DNA of 64,000 bases from Lachnospiraceae bacterium OF09-6 (GCA_003435055.1 QUMM01000002.1:1-64000); one strand, 5' to 3'; shown: positions 23,532-32,839, counted from the stretch's first letter. Numbers and translations: made by a program. The notes: generated by a model from the sequence alone, not told the origin.

Positions 23532-24647
23532 ATGGAAAAAGACCCGTTTAAGGAATATTTGAGGGAGTCTGAACCAGATAAAGCTTATAAGGGGTATGCT
23601 TGGAGTACGGCAATCGGACTTCAGGCAGTGGATGGGCTCAAACCATCTAAATATCTGATTGATACCGCCATTCAAAACATCGAAGGCAAAATCACGATGA
23701 AAGAAGCACAGAGTCTTATTGATAACTATTATGAAGAAAGACCAGTGCATTTGGCCGATGATGAGCGTACCGAAGAAGCAGATAAGGTTTCGTCCCGTAT
23801 CGCAGAAATTCTTTACGAAACAGCGTTTTCATTTTCTTCAAATGAGTATATTTCTATCCACCGCAAACTCTTTCAGGGAATTTATAAACATGCCGGAAAG
23901 ATTCGAGATTACAACATTACAAAGAAAGAATGGGTGCTTGATGGGGCAACTGTCATGTATGGTAGTGCTTCTGAACTGAGAGCCACACTGGAATATGATT
24001 TTTCGCAGGAGAAGGATTTTAGTTATAAAGGGCTTTCAATGGACGAGATTATCCATCATCTTGCGGTATTCATTTCAAGGTTATGGCAAATTCATATCTT
24101 CGGGGAAGGCAATACGAGAACAACGGCAGTGTTCTTTATTAAATATTTAAGAACACTTGGATTTTCTGCAACCAATGATATTTTTGCGGAAAATGCGTGG
24201 TATTTCAGAAATGCACTTGTTCGTGCAAACTATACGAACCTGCAAAAAGGTATTTACGAAACAACAGAGTATCTGGAAGCGTTTCTCAGAAATCTGCTTT
24301 TGAGCGAGAAAAATGAGCTTCATAATCGAAATCTTCACATAAGTGGATTTTTGAATGAAGAAAAAGTGGATATTGGAAATACAAAAGTGGATATTCAAGA
24401 TCGAAAAGTGGATATTGAAAGTGTGCTTTCCAAAAAAGACAGCGGTTTCTCGGTAAAAACGACGGTCCATATTCATAGACTCTTTGAGAAGTTTGATTTT
24501 GATGAAGTATTTGGAAGAAGTGCAGTTATGGAACTCCTTGAGCTGAAAGCTTCGGGTGCTTCAAAATTTCTTTCCAATTTGGTGCAGGCAGATATGATTG
24601 AACCAGTATCCGGTCACGGAAAAGGAAAATATAAATTCAAAAAGTAA
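23532..24647 (+). CDS. Fic family protein with C-terminal winged helix
   Basis: A 371-residue protein. The Fic core contains the active-site loop HIFGEGNTRTTA (usual HPFxxGNGRxxR), so the catalytic histidine, the phosphate-binding glycine and the arginine are kept. The linker has three short repeats, KVDIGNTKVDIQDRKVDI. The C-terminus (SAVMELLELKASGASKFL) is a winged-helix domain. Fic enzymes usually AMPylate target proteins, and this architecture is common in gut Firmicutes. No antitoxin gene is adjacent; self-inhibition could reside in the N-terminal AIGLQAVDG helix, but this is not certain. ATG 23532 follows GCGAGG. Confidence 0.85.
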   Translation: MEKDPFKEYLRESEPDKAYKGYAWSTAIGLQAVDGLKPSKYLIDTAIQNIEGKITMKEAQSLIDNYYEERPVHLADDERTEEADKVSSRIAEILYETAFSFSSNEYISIHRKLFQGIYKHAGKIRDYNITKKEWVLDGATVMYGSASELRATLEYDFSQEKDFSYKGLSMDEIIHHLAVFISRLWQIHIFGEGNTRTTAVFFIKYLRTLGFSATNDIFAENAWYFRNALVRANYTNLQKGIYETTEYLEAFLRNLLLSEKNELHNRNLHISGFLNEEKVDIGNTKVDIQDRKVDIESVLSKKDSGFSVKTTVHIHRLFEKFDFDEVFGRSAVMELLELKASGASKFLSNLVQADMIEPVSGHGKGKYKFKK

Positions 24648-24728
24648 TTAGAAATGCAATTCTATGTATATAGATTATAAGAATACAGACGGAAAACTGA
24701 TGGTAAGTGTGGCAGAACTGGAATAATT

Positions 24729-24941
24729 ATGGAAAAATATTGTATCAGAAAAGCAGATTTGAATGATCTTGAGGAGATTGCAGAATTAGAGCAATTATGC
24801 TTTCCAGAAAGTGAAGCTGCATCGAAGGATATATTCAAAAAAAGACTAGATAAATATTCGGAATGCTTTTTTGTCCTTATATTATCAGGGAAAATAGTCA
24901 GTATGGTAAATGGAATGGTAACGGAACAAGCCAGAAAATAG
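24729..24941 (+). pseudogene. GNAT acetyltransferase, N-terminal fragment
   Basis: Seventy residues matching only the first strands of a GNAT N-acetyltransferase: YCIRKADLNDLEEIAELEQL, FPESEAA, FFVLILSGKIVSMVNGMV. The acetyl-CoA loop is absent because the frame ends at EQARK. The sequence then passes through a short unassigned stretch into the interspersed repeat at 24993-25060. It is inactive. Confidence 0.65.
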
Positions 24942-24992
24942 AATTTTTAACTGTGGAACAGCAAAATGGATATTTGCAGGAAACAGCAGTTT

Positions 24993-25060
24993 GAACGCAG
25001 ATCGCGAAGCGACTGCGTTCATGAGCAAGTAGCGGAGCGGATTGCGAATGTCCGCTTTAC
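24993..25060 (+). repeat. interspersed two-hairpin repeat, intact copy
   Basis: GAACGCAG and CTGCGTTC form the first hairpin; AGCGGA and TCCGCT the second. A near-identical copy, split by an 87-bp insertion, lies at 29364-29373 plus 29461-29523. It looks like a REP-type mobile palindromic unit. Confidence 0.7.
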
Positions 25061-25070
25061 GGTGAAATGA

Positions 25071-26174
25071 ATGGAAAAGTTTGTAATGAATGGATATTTT
25101 TGTGTGTTAACGACAATTGACCTCTTTGTTTTATGCTTTATGTGCATCCTCACACATCTGAGTGAATCACTTAGCAAAAAACAAAAACGTGGTTTTTTTT
25201 TGGCTTATTTGCTGATCGCAGGGATTTCGGTATTGGAAGTTATTACCCTTGCAGTGGACGGCTTGCCGTCAGGCTATCGCTGGCTGAATATTGCAGCCAA
25301 CTATCTGGGATTTGGTCTGTCACCGGCAGTGTCGATCTGTCTTGTGTATGTCCTGGACAGAAAAACAGTTTTTCGACGTAAAATCAGGACAGCGATGTGC
25401 TGTGAAATAGGATATTTGATATTTCTTTTTTGTTCTATCCCATACGGAATGGTATTCTCCGTGAACGCAGATAATATTTATTCACGAGGTCCACATTTTT
25501 ACATATATGTCATCATGTATTTCGGGGCGATTTTGTACCTTTCGGCATCTACGATTGTCACGGCCAGGGAGTATCAGAACCGCAGCAGACTGCTGATCTA
25601 TCCGCTGATTCTTTTTGTGATGGCGGAGACAATCATCCAGGTTTCCCTTCCTGAACTTCGCGTTACATGGTTATGTGTAACGTTACTGTCTGTATTATAT
25701 TTTATTTATTGTAATGAGATGTGGAATCAGCTGGATGCTCTCACCGGGCTCTTAAACCAGAACAGCTATCTGAAGCGAACTGGTGGGGGACGATGTAATG
25801 GAGGAGTACTTGTGGTGTTTGATGTGGATAATTTCAAGCAGATTAATGACCACTATGGTCATGTGCAAGGGGATGTTTGTCTGGCTGAGATTGCAGAATG
25901 CATCAAAAAGGTTTACGCAAACGATGGCTATTGTTATCGCATAGGTGGAGATGAGTTTTGCGTATTGCTGAAAAACAGTGAGAAGGAAGGCGAGTGCAGA
26001 CAGGAATTTTTATGGCGTTTGGAGGAGAAACGAAGGAAAATCACGTTTTTACCTACTGTTTCTTATGGATCAGCCTCGTTTTCAGGTGAGGATATTGTTG
26101 AGGTGAAAGAAAGAGCCGATCGAGATATGTATCAATATAAGAACGAGAGAAAGAAACGCATTAATATGGGGTAA
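25071..26174 (+). CDS. membrane-bound diguanylate cyclase (GGDEF)
   Basis: A 367-residue protein with seven or eight N-terminal membrane helices (about residues 8-225) and a C-terminal GGDEF domain. The catalytic motif YRIGGDEFCVLL is intact at residues 290-300, with FDVDNFKQINDHYGHVQGD before it, so it should make cyclic di-GMP. No RxxD inhibitory site precedes the GGDEF. The hairpin repeat ends only 10 bases before ATG 25071 and no good ribosome site lies there. ATG 25086, with GGAAAAG upstream, is an alternative start. Confidence 0.88.
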   Translation: MEKFVMNGYFCVLTTIDLFVLCFMCILTHLSESLSKKQKRGFFLAYLLIAGISVLEVITLAVDGLPSGYRWLNIAANYLGFGLSPAVSICLVYVLDRKTVFRRKIRTAMCCEIGYLIFLFCSIPYGMVFSVNADNIYSRGPHFYIYVIMYFGAILYLSASTIVTAREYQNRSRLLIYPLILFVMAETIIQVSLPELRVTWLCVTLLSVLYFIYCNEMWNQLDALTGLLNQNSYLKRTGGGRCNGGVLVVFDVDNFKQINDHYGHVQGDVCLAEIAECIKKVYANDGYCYRIGGDEFCVLLKNSEKEGECRQEFLWRLEEKRRKITFLPTVSYGSASFSGEDIVEVKERADRDMYQYKNERKKRINMG

Positions 26175-26231
26175 GACAACTTACAGGTATAGGAATAACT
26201 GGCTCAATAAATTAATCGAAGGAGGAACTAT

Positions 26232-27272
26232 ATGACATTTTATCAGGAATTACAGTTAAATCAGGCGGGCTCTAAGGCTCTGCTGAAAAAGAGTGAAACA
26301 GTGAAGAAAAAAATATATCATATGATGGTATATCTGGTGAAGATAGCTGTCACAATGGCATTTTGTTTTTTCTTTGTTACTGTGTTCAGTATCTTATTTG
26401 GAAATGAGAACAGTATCGTTGGAGTTGTAGTATTACTATGTATTATGGTATTTCGTAATGCGGATTTTGGAATCCATACCGAACAGTCTACAATACTGCT
26501 GGCTTTATTTTTTGTAATTATGACGGTATGTCCTCATCTGGCACATCAGTTTTCCCCAATACCGGGAATGCTTTGGAACATTGCGGCACTGGCAGTGCTG
26601 ATACTTTTGGGATGCCATAATCCATTTATGTTTAATCAGTCTACACTGGTGCTTGGATATTTGTTATTATATGGATATGATGTGACTGGAAAAAGCTATC
26701 AGATGCGACTGGCAGGGATGGCAGCAGGAGCTGTACTTACCTGTCTGGTATTTTATCGAAAACATAAAAACAGATCTTATAAAAGAAATTTGAAAGACAT
26801 AATACAGGAATTTGATATTGCTTCTTCTAGAACAAAATGGCAGTTATGTCAGATCATATGTGTACCGCTTGTTCTTTGCATTGCAGAGCTTTGCAATATG
26901 CCACGGGCAATGTGGGCAGGTATTGCAGCCATGTCAGCAATCTTACCGTTTATGGAAGATATGCAGTACAGAGTCCGGAAAAGAATTGTTGGCAATATAG
27001 CAGGTGTTATATGCTTTACAGTGTTATATTTTCTGCTTCCGTCATCGATCTATACATATATAGGAATCCTTGGCGGAATCGGTGTGGGATTATCGGTAAA
27101 ATATGGCTGGCAGGCGGTATTTAATACATTTGGTGCCCTGGCTATTGCCACAGAGAGTTATGGATTAAAAGGAGCAGTCAGTCTCAGAGTCATTCAGAAT
27201 GTATTTGGTGTTGTTTTTGCATTTGTATTTTGTGGCATATTTTATTGGTCTGTGGCAAGGAAGAATAAATGA
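26232..27272 (+). CDS. FUSC family membrane protein
   Basis: A 346-residue protein with two similar halves of about five membrane helices each, separated by a soluble stretch (KHKNRSYKRNLKDIIQEFD). The second half contains PRAMWAGIAAMSAILPF, typical of the fusaric acid resistance-like (FUSC) domain of aromatic-acid or efflux permeases. GGAGGAAC precedes ATG 26232. The substrate is unknown. It is followed by a small decayed gene and the PLD-family gene. Confidence 0.8.
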   Translation: MTFYQELQLNQAGSKALLKKSETVKKKIYHMMVYLVKIAVTMAFCFFFVTVFSILFGNENSIVGVVVLLCIMVFRNADFGIHTEQSTILLALFFVIMTVCPHLAHQFSPIPGMLWNIAALAVLILLGCHNPFMFNQSTLVLGYLLLYGYDVTGKSYQMRLAGMAAGAVLTCLVFYRKHKNRSYKRNLKDIIQEFDIASSRTKWQLCQIICVPLVLCIAELCNMPRAMWAGIAAMSAILPFMEDMQYRVRKRIVGNIAGVICFTVLYFLLPSSIYTYIGILGGIGVGLSVKYGWQAVFNTFGALAIATESYGLKGAVSLRVIQNVFGVVFAFVFCGIFYWSVARKNK

Positions 27273-27282
27273 TAAAGTGATG

Positions 27283-27440
27283 TATAAACTTAGTTATGGG
27301 CTATCTGTGGATCTGAGGTCTCATACCATGTTCATCGGCGAAATTACAGATATGGAAGCCCTGAGTGATATTCCATCAGCAGTACAGGGAATAAAGATAA
27401 TATTGCTGGCAGGAATGCGAAAGATCTGCATTTGCCTGTC
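27283..27440 (+). pseudogene. remnant of a flavin reductase-like gene
   Basis: The short frame reads MYKLSYGLSVD, then TMFIGEITDMEALSDIPSA. These look like the first and last conserved segments of rubredoxin/flavin reductase-like proteins, joined with the middle missing. The rest (VQGIKIILLAGMRKICICL) is unassigned. Low certainty. Confidence 0.35.
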
Positions 27441-27454
27441 TCAGGAGGGGCAAA

Positions 27455-28855
27455 ATGAAAAAAATATTAAAACGAATATGGAAAGTCTGTTTCTGTTTAT
27501 TGCTGATGATCATACTGGTAAATGTGCTGGAACCGCTTTTTTGCCGAAAGCCGGATGAGACATATGCTAAGAAACTGCGAGAAACGGAATTTACTGCAGA
27601 GACAGCGGGAGCGGAAAGAATTTACTGCATTGATGATAATGAAGAAGCACTTTTATGGAGACTTCGTATGATCGGTACTGCAAAGAAGAGCATTGTACTG
27701 TCTACCTTTGATTTGCGTGCAGATGAAAACGGTACAAAATTATTGGCCGCTCTGAATCATGCTGCATCAAAGGGCGTAAAAATTCAGCTGCTGATTGATG
27801 GAATTTATCAGCAGCTGTTTCTGGCCAAAAGCAGAGATTTTCAGGCACTGGCATCTTGTGAGAATGTGGAAGTGGGAGTCTATAATCCGGTGACGTCTGC
27901 CCATTTGTTGAAAGTAAATTATCGCATGCACGACAAATATCTGATGATTGATGAAAAAATGTACCTGCTTGGCGGGCGCAACAGCAATGATATTTTCCTG
28001 GGAGATCAGAAAAAGGGAATCAATGAAGACCGGGATATTCTGGTATATGATACATCCGAAGGTCAGGGAGAATCATTACTGCAACTGGAAGATTATTTTC
28101 ATAAAATCTGGGATGAAAGCTGTGTAAGTAGAAAAAAAGAAAAAGCATCTTCTGGGTATATGGATGAACAGCAGCATCTTGAAGAAATCTATGTATCTTT
28201 ACTGAAAAAGTATCAGGATCTGGAAACTTACAGTACCTGGGAAAAGGATACAGAGGAGACAAATAAAATTACGTTGATTCATAATGGAACACAGGCAGGG
28301 AGAAAGACACCACAGGTTCTTCAGGCAATTCAGTATCTTTCTGAAAATGCGAAGCATGTGACAATACAGACCCCATATGTAATCTGTAATGATGATATGT
28401 ATGAGGTGCTGCAGGGAATCTCGGATCATGCAAAGCTGCAGATTGTGCTGAATGCAGTGGAAAAAGGGTCTAATCCATGGGGATGTACCGATTACCTGAA
28501 TCAGAAAAAAAAGATTTTGAAAACAGGAGCCGATGTTTACGAATTGATGAATGACTATCCGGTACACACGAAAGCAGTGTTGATTGATGAGCGTCTTTCT
28601 GTGGTGGGTTCCTATAATCTGGATATGCGAAGCACGTATCTGGATACAGAGCTGATGCTGGTAATCGACAGTAAAAAACTAAATCAGCAGATCCGGTCAA
28701 CAGAAGCAGATTATATGGAAAAAAGCAGGGAAATACTTGCAAATGGTCAGGAAACAGATGGTGCAAAATACCAGGAAAAAGTGCTGAACTGGAAGAAGAA
28801 ATTCTATTACGGTGTACTGAAAATCATGATTCGTCCAATTCGACAGCTGCTGTGA
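27455..28855 (+). CDS. phospholipase D family protein (cardiolipin synthase-like)
   Basis: A 466-residue protein with one N-terminal membrane anchor (residues 5-25) and two HKD catalytic motifs: HDKYLMID followed by GGRN, and HTKAVLID followed by GSYNLDMRS. Two-motif members transfer or hydrolyse phosphatidyl groups, with cardiolipin synthase the usual reaction. The length and single anchor differ from standard bacterial Cls (two helices), so the substrate is uncertain. ATG 27455 follows CAGGAGGGGC. Confidence 0.87.
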   Translation: MKKILKRIWKVCFCLLLMIILVNVLEPLFCRKPDETYAKKLRETEFTAETAGAERIYCIDDNEEALLWRLRMIGTAKKSIVLSTFDLRADENGTKLLAALNHAASKGVKIQLLIDGIYQQLFLAKSRDFQALASCENVEVGVYNPVTSAHLLKVNYRMHDKYLMIDEKMYLLGGRNSNDIFLGDQKKGINEDRDILVYDTSEGQGESLLQLEDYFHKIWDESCVSRKKEKASSGYMDEQQHLEEIYVSLLKKYQDLETYSTWEKDTEETNKITLIHNGTQAGRKTPQVLQAIQYLSENAKHVTIQTPYVICNDDMYEVLQGISDHAKLQIVLNAVEKGSNPWGCTDYLNQKKKILKTGADVYELMNDYPVHTKAVLIDERLSVVGSYNLDMRSTYLDTELMLVIDSKKLNQQIRSTEADYMEKSREILANGQETDGAKYQEKVLNWKKKFYYGVLKIMIRPIRQLL

Positions 28856-28958
28856 ATGTGAAACAGATACAAATTATCCAGATGAGGTTATAGATGGAGG
28901 TGTATTGTAGCTGAAATGCAAAAAAAAAATTGAATTATTACAGAAAATTGCGCATCGA

Positions 28959-29375
28959 TTGAATGAGGCAAATATAGAGTGGGCTTTGGGCGCATCGATG
29001 CTTCTGTATTTTAAAGGAATCATCTCTGAATTTCACGATATTGATTTACTGGTTTCCGTTCATGATGCCGAATTAGTCAGGGAAATCTTGTCAGAAATGG
29101 GAGAACTTCATCCAGCTGATCCGATTCCAGATCCAATGTATCGTACAAAGGTATTTATGGAATTCACCATTGATTCTGTTGATATTGATGTTATGGCTGG
29201 ATTTACTATTGTAAATGAAGGAAAGGTCTATGATTGTTCTCTTTGTAAAGAACAGATCGTGGAAAGAATGACACTTGGGACAGAAATTATTCCTCTGCAA
29301 TCGCCAATTCTCTGGTGCAAATATTATCGTCTGATGGGAAGAAATAAAAAAGCGGATTTGATTGAACGCAGATAA
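28959..29375 (+). CDS. nucleotidyltransferase-like protein, ends altered by repeat insertion
   Basis: A protein of about 138 residues with a minimal nucleotidyltransferase core: WALGASMLLYFKGI, then the metal ligands in HDIDLLV and a third acid in VDIDVMAG. The homologous frame continues upstream to 28911 (KKKIELLQKIAHRLNEANIE), behind a run of ten A that may hide the true ATG 28916. The C-terminal IERR and stop are produced by an inserted palindromic element. Without it the frame would read on through the hairpin repeat. The substrate is unknown. Confidence 0.6.
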   Translation: MNEANIEWALGASMLLYFKGIISEFHDIDLLVSVHDAELVREILSEMGELHPADPIPDPMYRTKVFMEFTIDSVDIDVMAGFTIVNEGKVYDCSLCKEQIVERMTLGTEIIPLQSPILWCKYYRLMGRNKKADLIERR

Positions 29376-29460
29376 GCATTCCCCCGCTTCAAGTGCGTGG
29401 AGCACTAAGCGGCGGGTGAGGGGGATGCTTATGTCAGTGGGAGGTGAAAGCTCCCACTGA
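29374..29460 (+). mobile_element. 87-bp palindromic element inserted in a repeat
   Basis: Two hairpins are present: AAGCATTCCCCC with GGGGGATGCTT, and GTCAGTGGGAG with CTCCCACTGAC (the latter runs one base into the flank). CAGAT lies on both sides (29369-29373 and 29461-29465). The other copy of the surrounding repeat (24993-25060) lacks it. The hairpins resemble IS200/IS605-type ends, so it may be a non-autonomous relative of one. It encodes nothing. Confidence 0.65.
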
Positions 29461-29523
29461 CAGATCGCGAAGCGACTGCGTTCATGAGCAAGTAGCGAAG
29501 CGGATTGCGAATGTCCGCTTTAC
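29461..29523 (+). repeat. interspersed two-hairpin repeat, interrupted copy
   Basis: CAGATCGCGAAGCGACTGCG and onward matches 24998-25060 with one change (AGCGAAGC for AGCGGAGC). Its first 10 bases are at 29364-29373, beyond the inserted element. Confidence 0.7.
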
Positions 29524-29531
29524 TGCCGGAT

Positions 29532-30355
29532 TTATAACTGTGATATATAGAAAAATATCTCAGTAATATATTCATTTTCATCCCCGGAGGAGATGTAGTC
29601 ATTGATACAAAATTCATAGGCATCTGACTGAATCTCAAATTGCTGCTCTTTACAAAAGTTCAACAGCTTTTTGTAGGAACGCTCCACCGATTCATAAGTG
29701 CCGTAATGATAAATACTTGCACCGTTCCCTTTGGCAGTGTACGGATATTTTTTGCTTTTTTAGTTTTTTCAATGGGTAAGAAGGCAACAGCGGCTTCGGT
29801 ATATCGGCCTTCTGAAATATGTTTATAAGGAATAATAACGCCTGTCTGAAAAAAAATAGGAAGTTCATCTTTTAATGCCTGCGAAAAACATTTCTTTGTT
29901 GCAATACTGATTTCGCGAAAAGACTGGGGAAGCTCCACATCGGCGTACAGAAGATATTTCTGTGTGATGTTTTTGACTGTCACTTCCTGATTCAGTTCAT
30001 GGAATTCTTTCACTTTTTCCATCTGTTCACATCTGAGAGCGAGACGATTTTTGACCAGCTGCAGATGTGCGATCTGCTGTTCCAGCACAGTCAGCTGCTT
30101 TCTCAGAGTAATCAATGAAGTATCAATTGTATAATTTTTCATATGCTCCTGAATCTCACTGAGTGAAAATCCCATTTCTTTCATGATTAAAATCGTATCC
30201 AGATAATCAATCTGCTTGGCGGTATAATAGCGGTATTTATTATTCGGGTCTACGTATGCCGGCTGAAACAAACCGATTTTATCATAAAAAATCAATGTCT
30301 GTTTTGAAACATTCTGATATCTGGCAAGTTCACCAATTGAAAACATATCTTTCAT
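29532..30355 (-). CDS. MerR family regulator with multidrug-binding domain (frameshifted)
   Basis: A BmrR-like regulator of about 274 residues. The N-terminal MerR helix-turn-helix is FSIGELARYQNVSKQTLIFY with NNKYRYYTAKQ. Next come a coiled coil (LRKQLTVLEQQIAHLQLV) and a GyrI-like effector domain. The frame slips near 29722-29725. Restoring one base gives SIYHYGTYESVERSYKKLL, DAYEFCINDYISSG and an end at the stop 29534-29532. It diverges from the MATE efflux gene and probably activates it when drugs bind. The ribosome site AAGGTGG precedes ATG 30355. Confidence 0.85.
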
Positions 30356-30366
30356 AAAAATCCACC

Positions 30367-30397
30367 TTGACCTTATAGTTACTATATCCTTTATCAT
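30367..30397 (+). promoter_or_regulatory. MerR-type promoter of the MATE gene
   Basis: TTGACC at 30367-30372 and TATCAT at 30392-30397 have a 19-bp spacer, longer than the optimum. The dyad TATAGTTACTATA (30374-30386) lies inside the spacer. This is the standard layout for MerR-family activation by DNA twisting. Confidence 0.75.
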
Positions 30398-30438
30398 ATA
30401 GACAAAGCAGGAAATTAGCAAGCAGGAGGATTGAAAAA

Positions 30439-31770
30439 ATGAAATGTTTTGAAACAAAAATGACTTATTTCCAGTTTTTAAGATATCTGGTTCCTTCCGT
30501 ATTAACCATGATCTTCTTATCATTTTATACAACAATTGATGGATTTTTCGTATCTAAGTATGCAGGTTCGGATGCGCTCGCAGGAATTAATATTGTTATA
30601 CCAATCACATGTATCATTTTCGGAACTTCCGTGATGCTCGCTACCGGATCAGGTGCAATCATAGGAGAAAAGCTTGGTCAAAAAAGAGAACAGGAAGCAA
30701 ATGAAATTTTCACATTTATCGCGATCGTGTTGTTGATATGCTCGGTTGTTTTTACAATAGCCGGCATTCTTTTTTTGAAACCGATCTGCATCTTTCTGGG
30801 AAGCAGTCCACGATTATTACCACATGTGATGCCATATGCGTTTGTCATATTTCTGGGAGCGGCACCCATGTCCTTTAAGTTATTTTTTGAATATCTGGTA
30901 AGAACGGACGGAAAGCCGAATATGGGAATGGTGATGTCGCTGATCGGGCTGATTCTGAATGTGGTGTTTGATTATATTTTGGTAGGCGTCTGTGATATGG
31001 GTACATTCGGGGCTGCATGGGGAACGACCTTGTCTATTACAGTGAGCATGCTGATTGGACTGATTTATTTTCTGAAATACAGCCATATTAAGTTTTGTAA
31101 ACCAAAAGCAAACTGGATGGTGCTTTTCAAATCCTGTACAAACGGGAGCAGTGAAATGCTGACAGAAATGTCTACCGGAATTACGACATTTTTCTTTAAT
31201 CTTATTATTATGAAGTACTTTGGAGAAGATGGGGTAGCCGCCGTAACGATCATTATGTATATTTACTATTTTTTCATTTCTTTTTACATGGGTATTGCAG
31301 TTGCAACTGCTCCGGTGGTCAGCTATAATATCGGTTCCGGAAATCATGAAAAAATAAAAGAAACGACGCGACACAGTTTTATCACGATTGCTGTCAGCTC
31401 GGTATTGATTATGGCTGTTTCTCTGTTATATGGAAAACAGATTATTCATTTATTTGTAGGGGATGGAAATGTGTTTGACATAACATGGGATGGATTAAAA
31501 TTATTCAGTCTGGTGTTCCTGTTTATCGGCCTGAATGTATTTCTCTCCGGATATTTTACAGCTTTGGGAAATGGATTTATTTCTGCATTGATTTCCTCAT
31601 TGCGTTCGCTGATACTCGTAGTGGTATTTATATTGATTCTTCCGAGGATTATGGGAGTATCGGGAGTCTGGCTGACCATGCCGCTGGCAGAGGCTGTGAC
31701 GATTTTTATATCTGTTTATCTATATCGTGCATATGGAAAAAAATTTATGAAAACCCATAATTGTATCTGA
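30439..31770 (+). CDS. MATE family efflux transporter
   Basis: A 443-residue protein with 12 predicted membrane helices in two homologous halves. Conserved MATE segments are seen: TTIDGFFVSKYAGSDALAGI near the start and GTFGAAWGTTLS in the first half. In the second half is GIAVATAPVVSYNIGSGNHE. It resembles MepA/DinF-type Na+ or H+ antiporters that export cationic drugs. GGAGGATTG precedes ATG 30439. Control by the divergent MerR regulator is likely. Confidence 0.92.
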   Translation: MKCFETKMTYFQFLRYLVPSVLTMIFLSFYTTIDGFFVSKYAGSDALAGINIVIPITCIIFGTSVMLATGSGAIIGEKLGQKREQEANEIFTFIAIVLLICSVVFTIAGILFLKPICIFLGSSPRLLPHVMPYAFVIFLGAAPMSFKLFFEYLVRTDGKPNMGMVMSLIGLILNVVFDYILVGVCDMGTFGAAWGTTLSITVSMLIGLIYFLKYSHIKFCKPKANWMVLFKSCTNGSSEMLTEMSTGITTFFFNLIIMKYFGEDGVAAVTIIMYIYYFFISFYMGIAVATAPVVSYNIGSGNHEKIKETTRHSFITIAVSSVLIMAVSLLYGKQIIHLFVGDGNVFDITWDGLKLFSLVFLFIGLNVFLSGYFTALGNGFISALISSLRSLILVVVFILILPRIMGVSGVWLTMPLAEAVTIFISVYLYRAYGKKFMKTHNCI

Positions 31771-31855
31771 GGAAAAACAGTGATATGATACAACTATGAA
31801 CAATGAAATAAAGGAATGTTAAAAATATTTATAGATTAATTTACGGGGGAAAATC

Positions 31856-32839
31856 ATGAGAAAAATCAGATGGGGCGTTATGGGAACAGCCAATATTGGT
31901 GCAGGATGTACCATTCCGGGAATGCAGCAGGCAGACAATTGTGAGTTGTATGCAATTGCCGGAAGAAATATGGAAAAAGCAGAGCAGTTTAAAGAAAAGT
32001 ATCATTTTCAAAAAGCTTACGGAAGCTATGAGGAATTGCTCGCGGATCCGGAAGTGGAAGCAGTGTACATTCCGCTTCCAAATACATTGCATTATGAGTG
32101 GACAATCAGAGCACTGAAAAGTGGAAAACACGTGCTTTGTGAAAAGCCATTGGCACCGACAGAGGCACAGGCGAAAGAACTGTTTGCCACAGCAGAAGAA
32201 AACCATGTGTATTTGATGGAAGCGTTTGCGTATCTGCACAGCCCATACATTGCTGCAATCAGAGAAGAAATACAGAAGGGAACAATTGGAGAAATCCGTT
32301 ATATGGAATCTGAATTTATTACCTCCGATTATGACAAGAGCAATATCAGGATGCGAAGAGAAACACTGGGGGGATGTACCTATGATCTTGGGGTATATGA
32401 TATCAGTCTGTCTTTAACATTGTTGGAGGAAGAACCGGTTAAGATACAGGCAAGTGCTATTTTTTCAGAAGATAACATCGATAAGCTTACCTCGGTTGTC
32501 ATGGAGTATGAGGATGGTAAAAAGGCAGCATTTACCTGTGGAATGGTATTGGCTACAGATCAGGACAAACGAATTGACCATTTGGAAGTTCATGGAACAA
32601 AAGGAAGTATAAAGGGAATAGAATTTGCGTTTAACCGAGATGGAGAATTAAGCTATATCGTGACAGACGCTGACGAAAGAGAAGAGATCAAAAAAGTATC
32701 GGTACCACAAAATTACCGTCTGGAAGTGGAACAGATGGGAAGATGTGTGGCAGGTGAGGAAAGTCCGCTGGTCACGAAGAAATTCTCTTTGGCAAATGCA
32801 CGTATAACCGATCAGATTCTTGAGAAAATAGGATATTAA
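31856..32839 (+). CDS. Gfo/Idh/MocA family oxidoreductase
   Basis: A 327-residue NAD(P)-dependent dehydrogenase. The N-terminal Rossmann fold has GVMGTANIGAGCTIPGM. The conserved HVLCEKPLAPT carries the catalytic-region lysine. The C-terminal substrate domain has GGCTYDLGVYDISLSL, with the aspartate typical of the family's catalytic pocket. Members act on sugars, inositols or bile-acid-like substrates; none can be named here. GGGGGAAAATC precedes ATG 31856. It stands alone between MATE and DUF1538 genes. Confidence 0.9.
   Translation: MRKIRWGVMGTANIGAGCTIPGMQQADNCELYAIAGRNMEKAEQFKEKYHFQKAYGSYEELLADPEVEAVYIPLPNTLHYEWTIRALKSGKHVLCEKPLAPTEAQAKELFATAEENHVYLMEAFAYLHSPYIAAIREEIQKGTIGEIRYMESEFITSDYDKSNIRMRRETLGGCTYDLGVYDISLSLTLLEEEPVKIQASAIFSEDNIDKLTSVVMEYEDGKKAAFTCGMVLATDQDKRIDHLEVHGTKGSIKGIEFAFNRDGELSYIVTDADEREEIKKVSVPQNYRLEVEQMGRCVAGEESPLVTKKFSLANARITDQILEKIGY

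Noticed and set aside
27199..27558. Plus-strand frame overlapping the FUSC and PLD genes
   Set aside because: It overlaps well-supported genes at both ends and has no ribosome site. Only a possible flavin reductase relic inside it is kept, as a low-confidence pseudogene.
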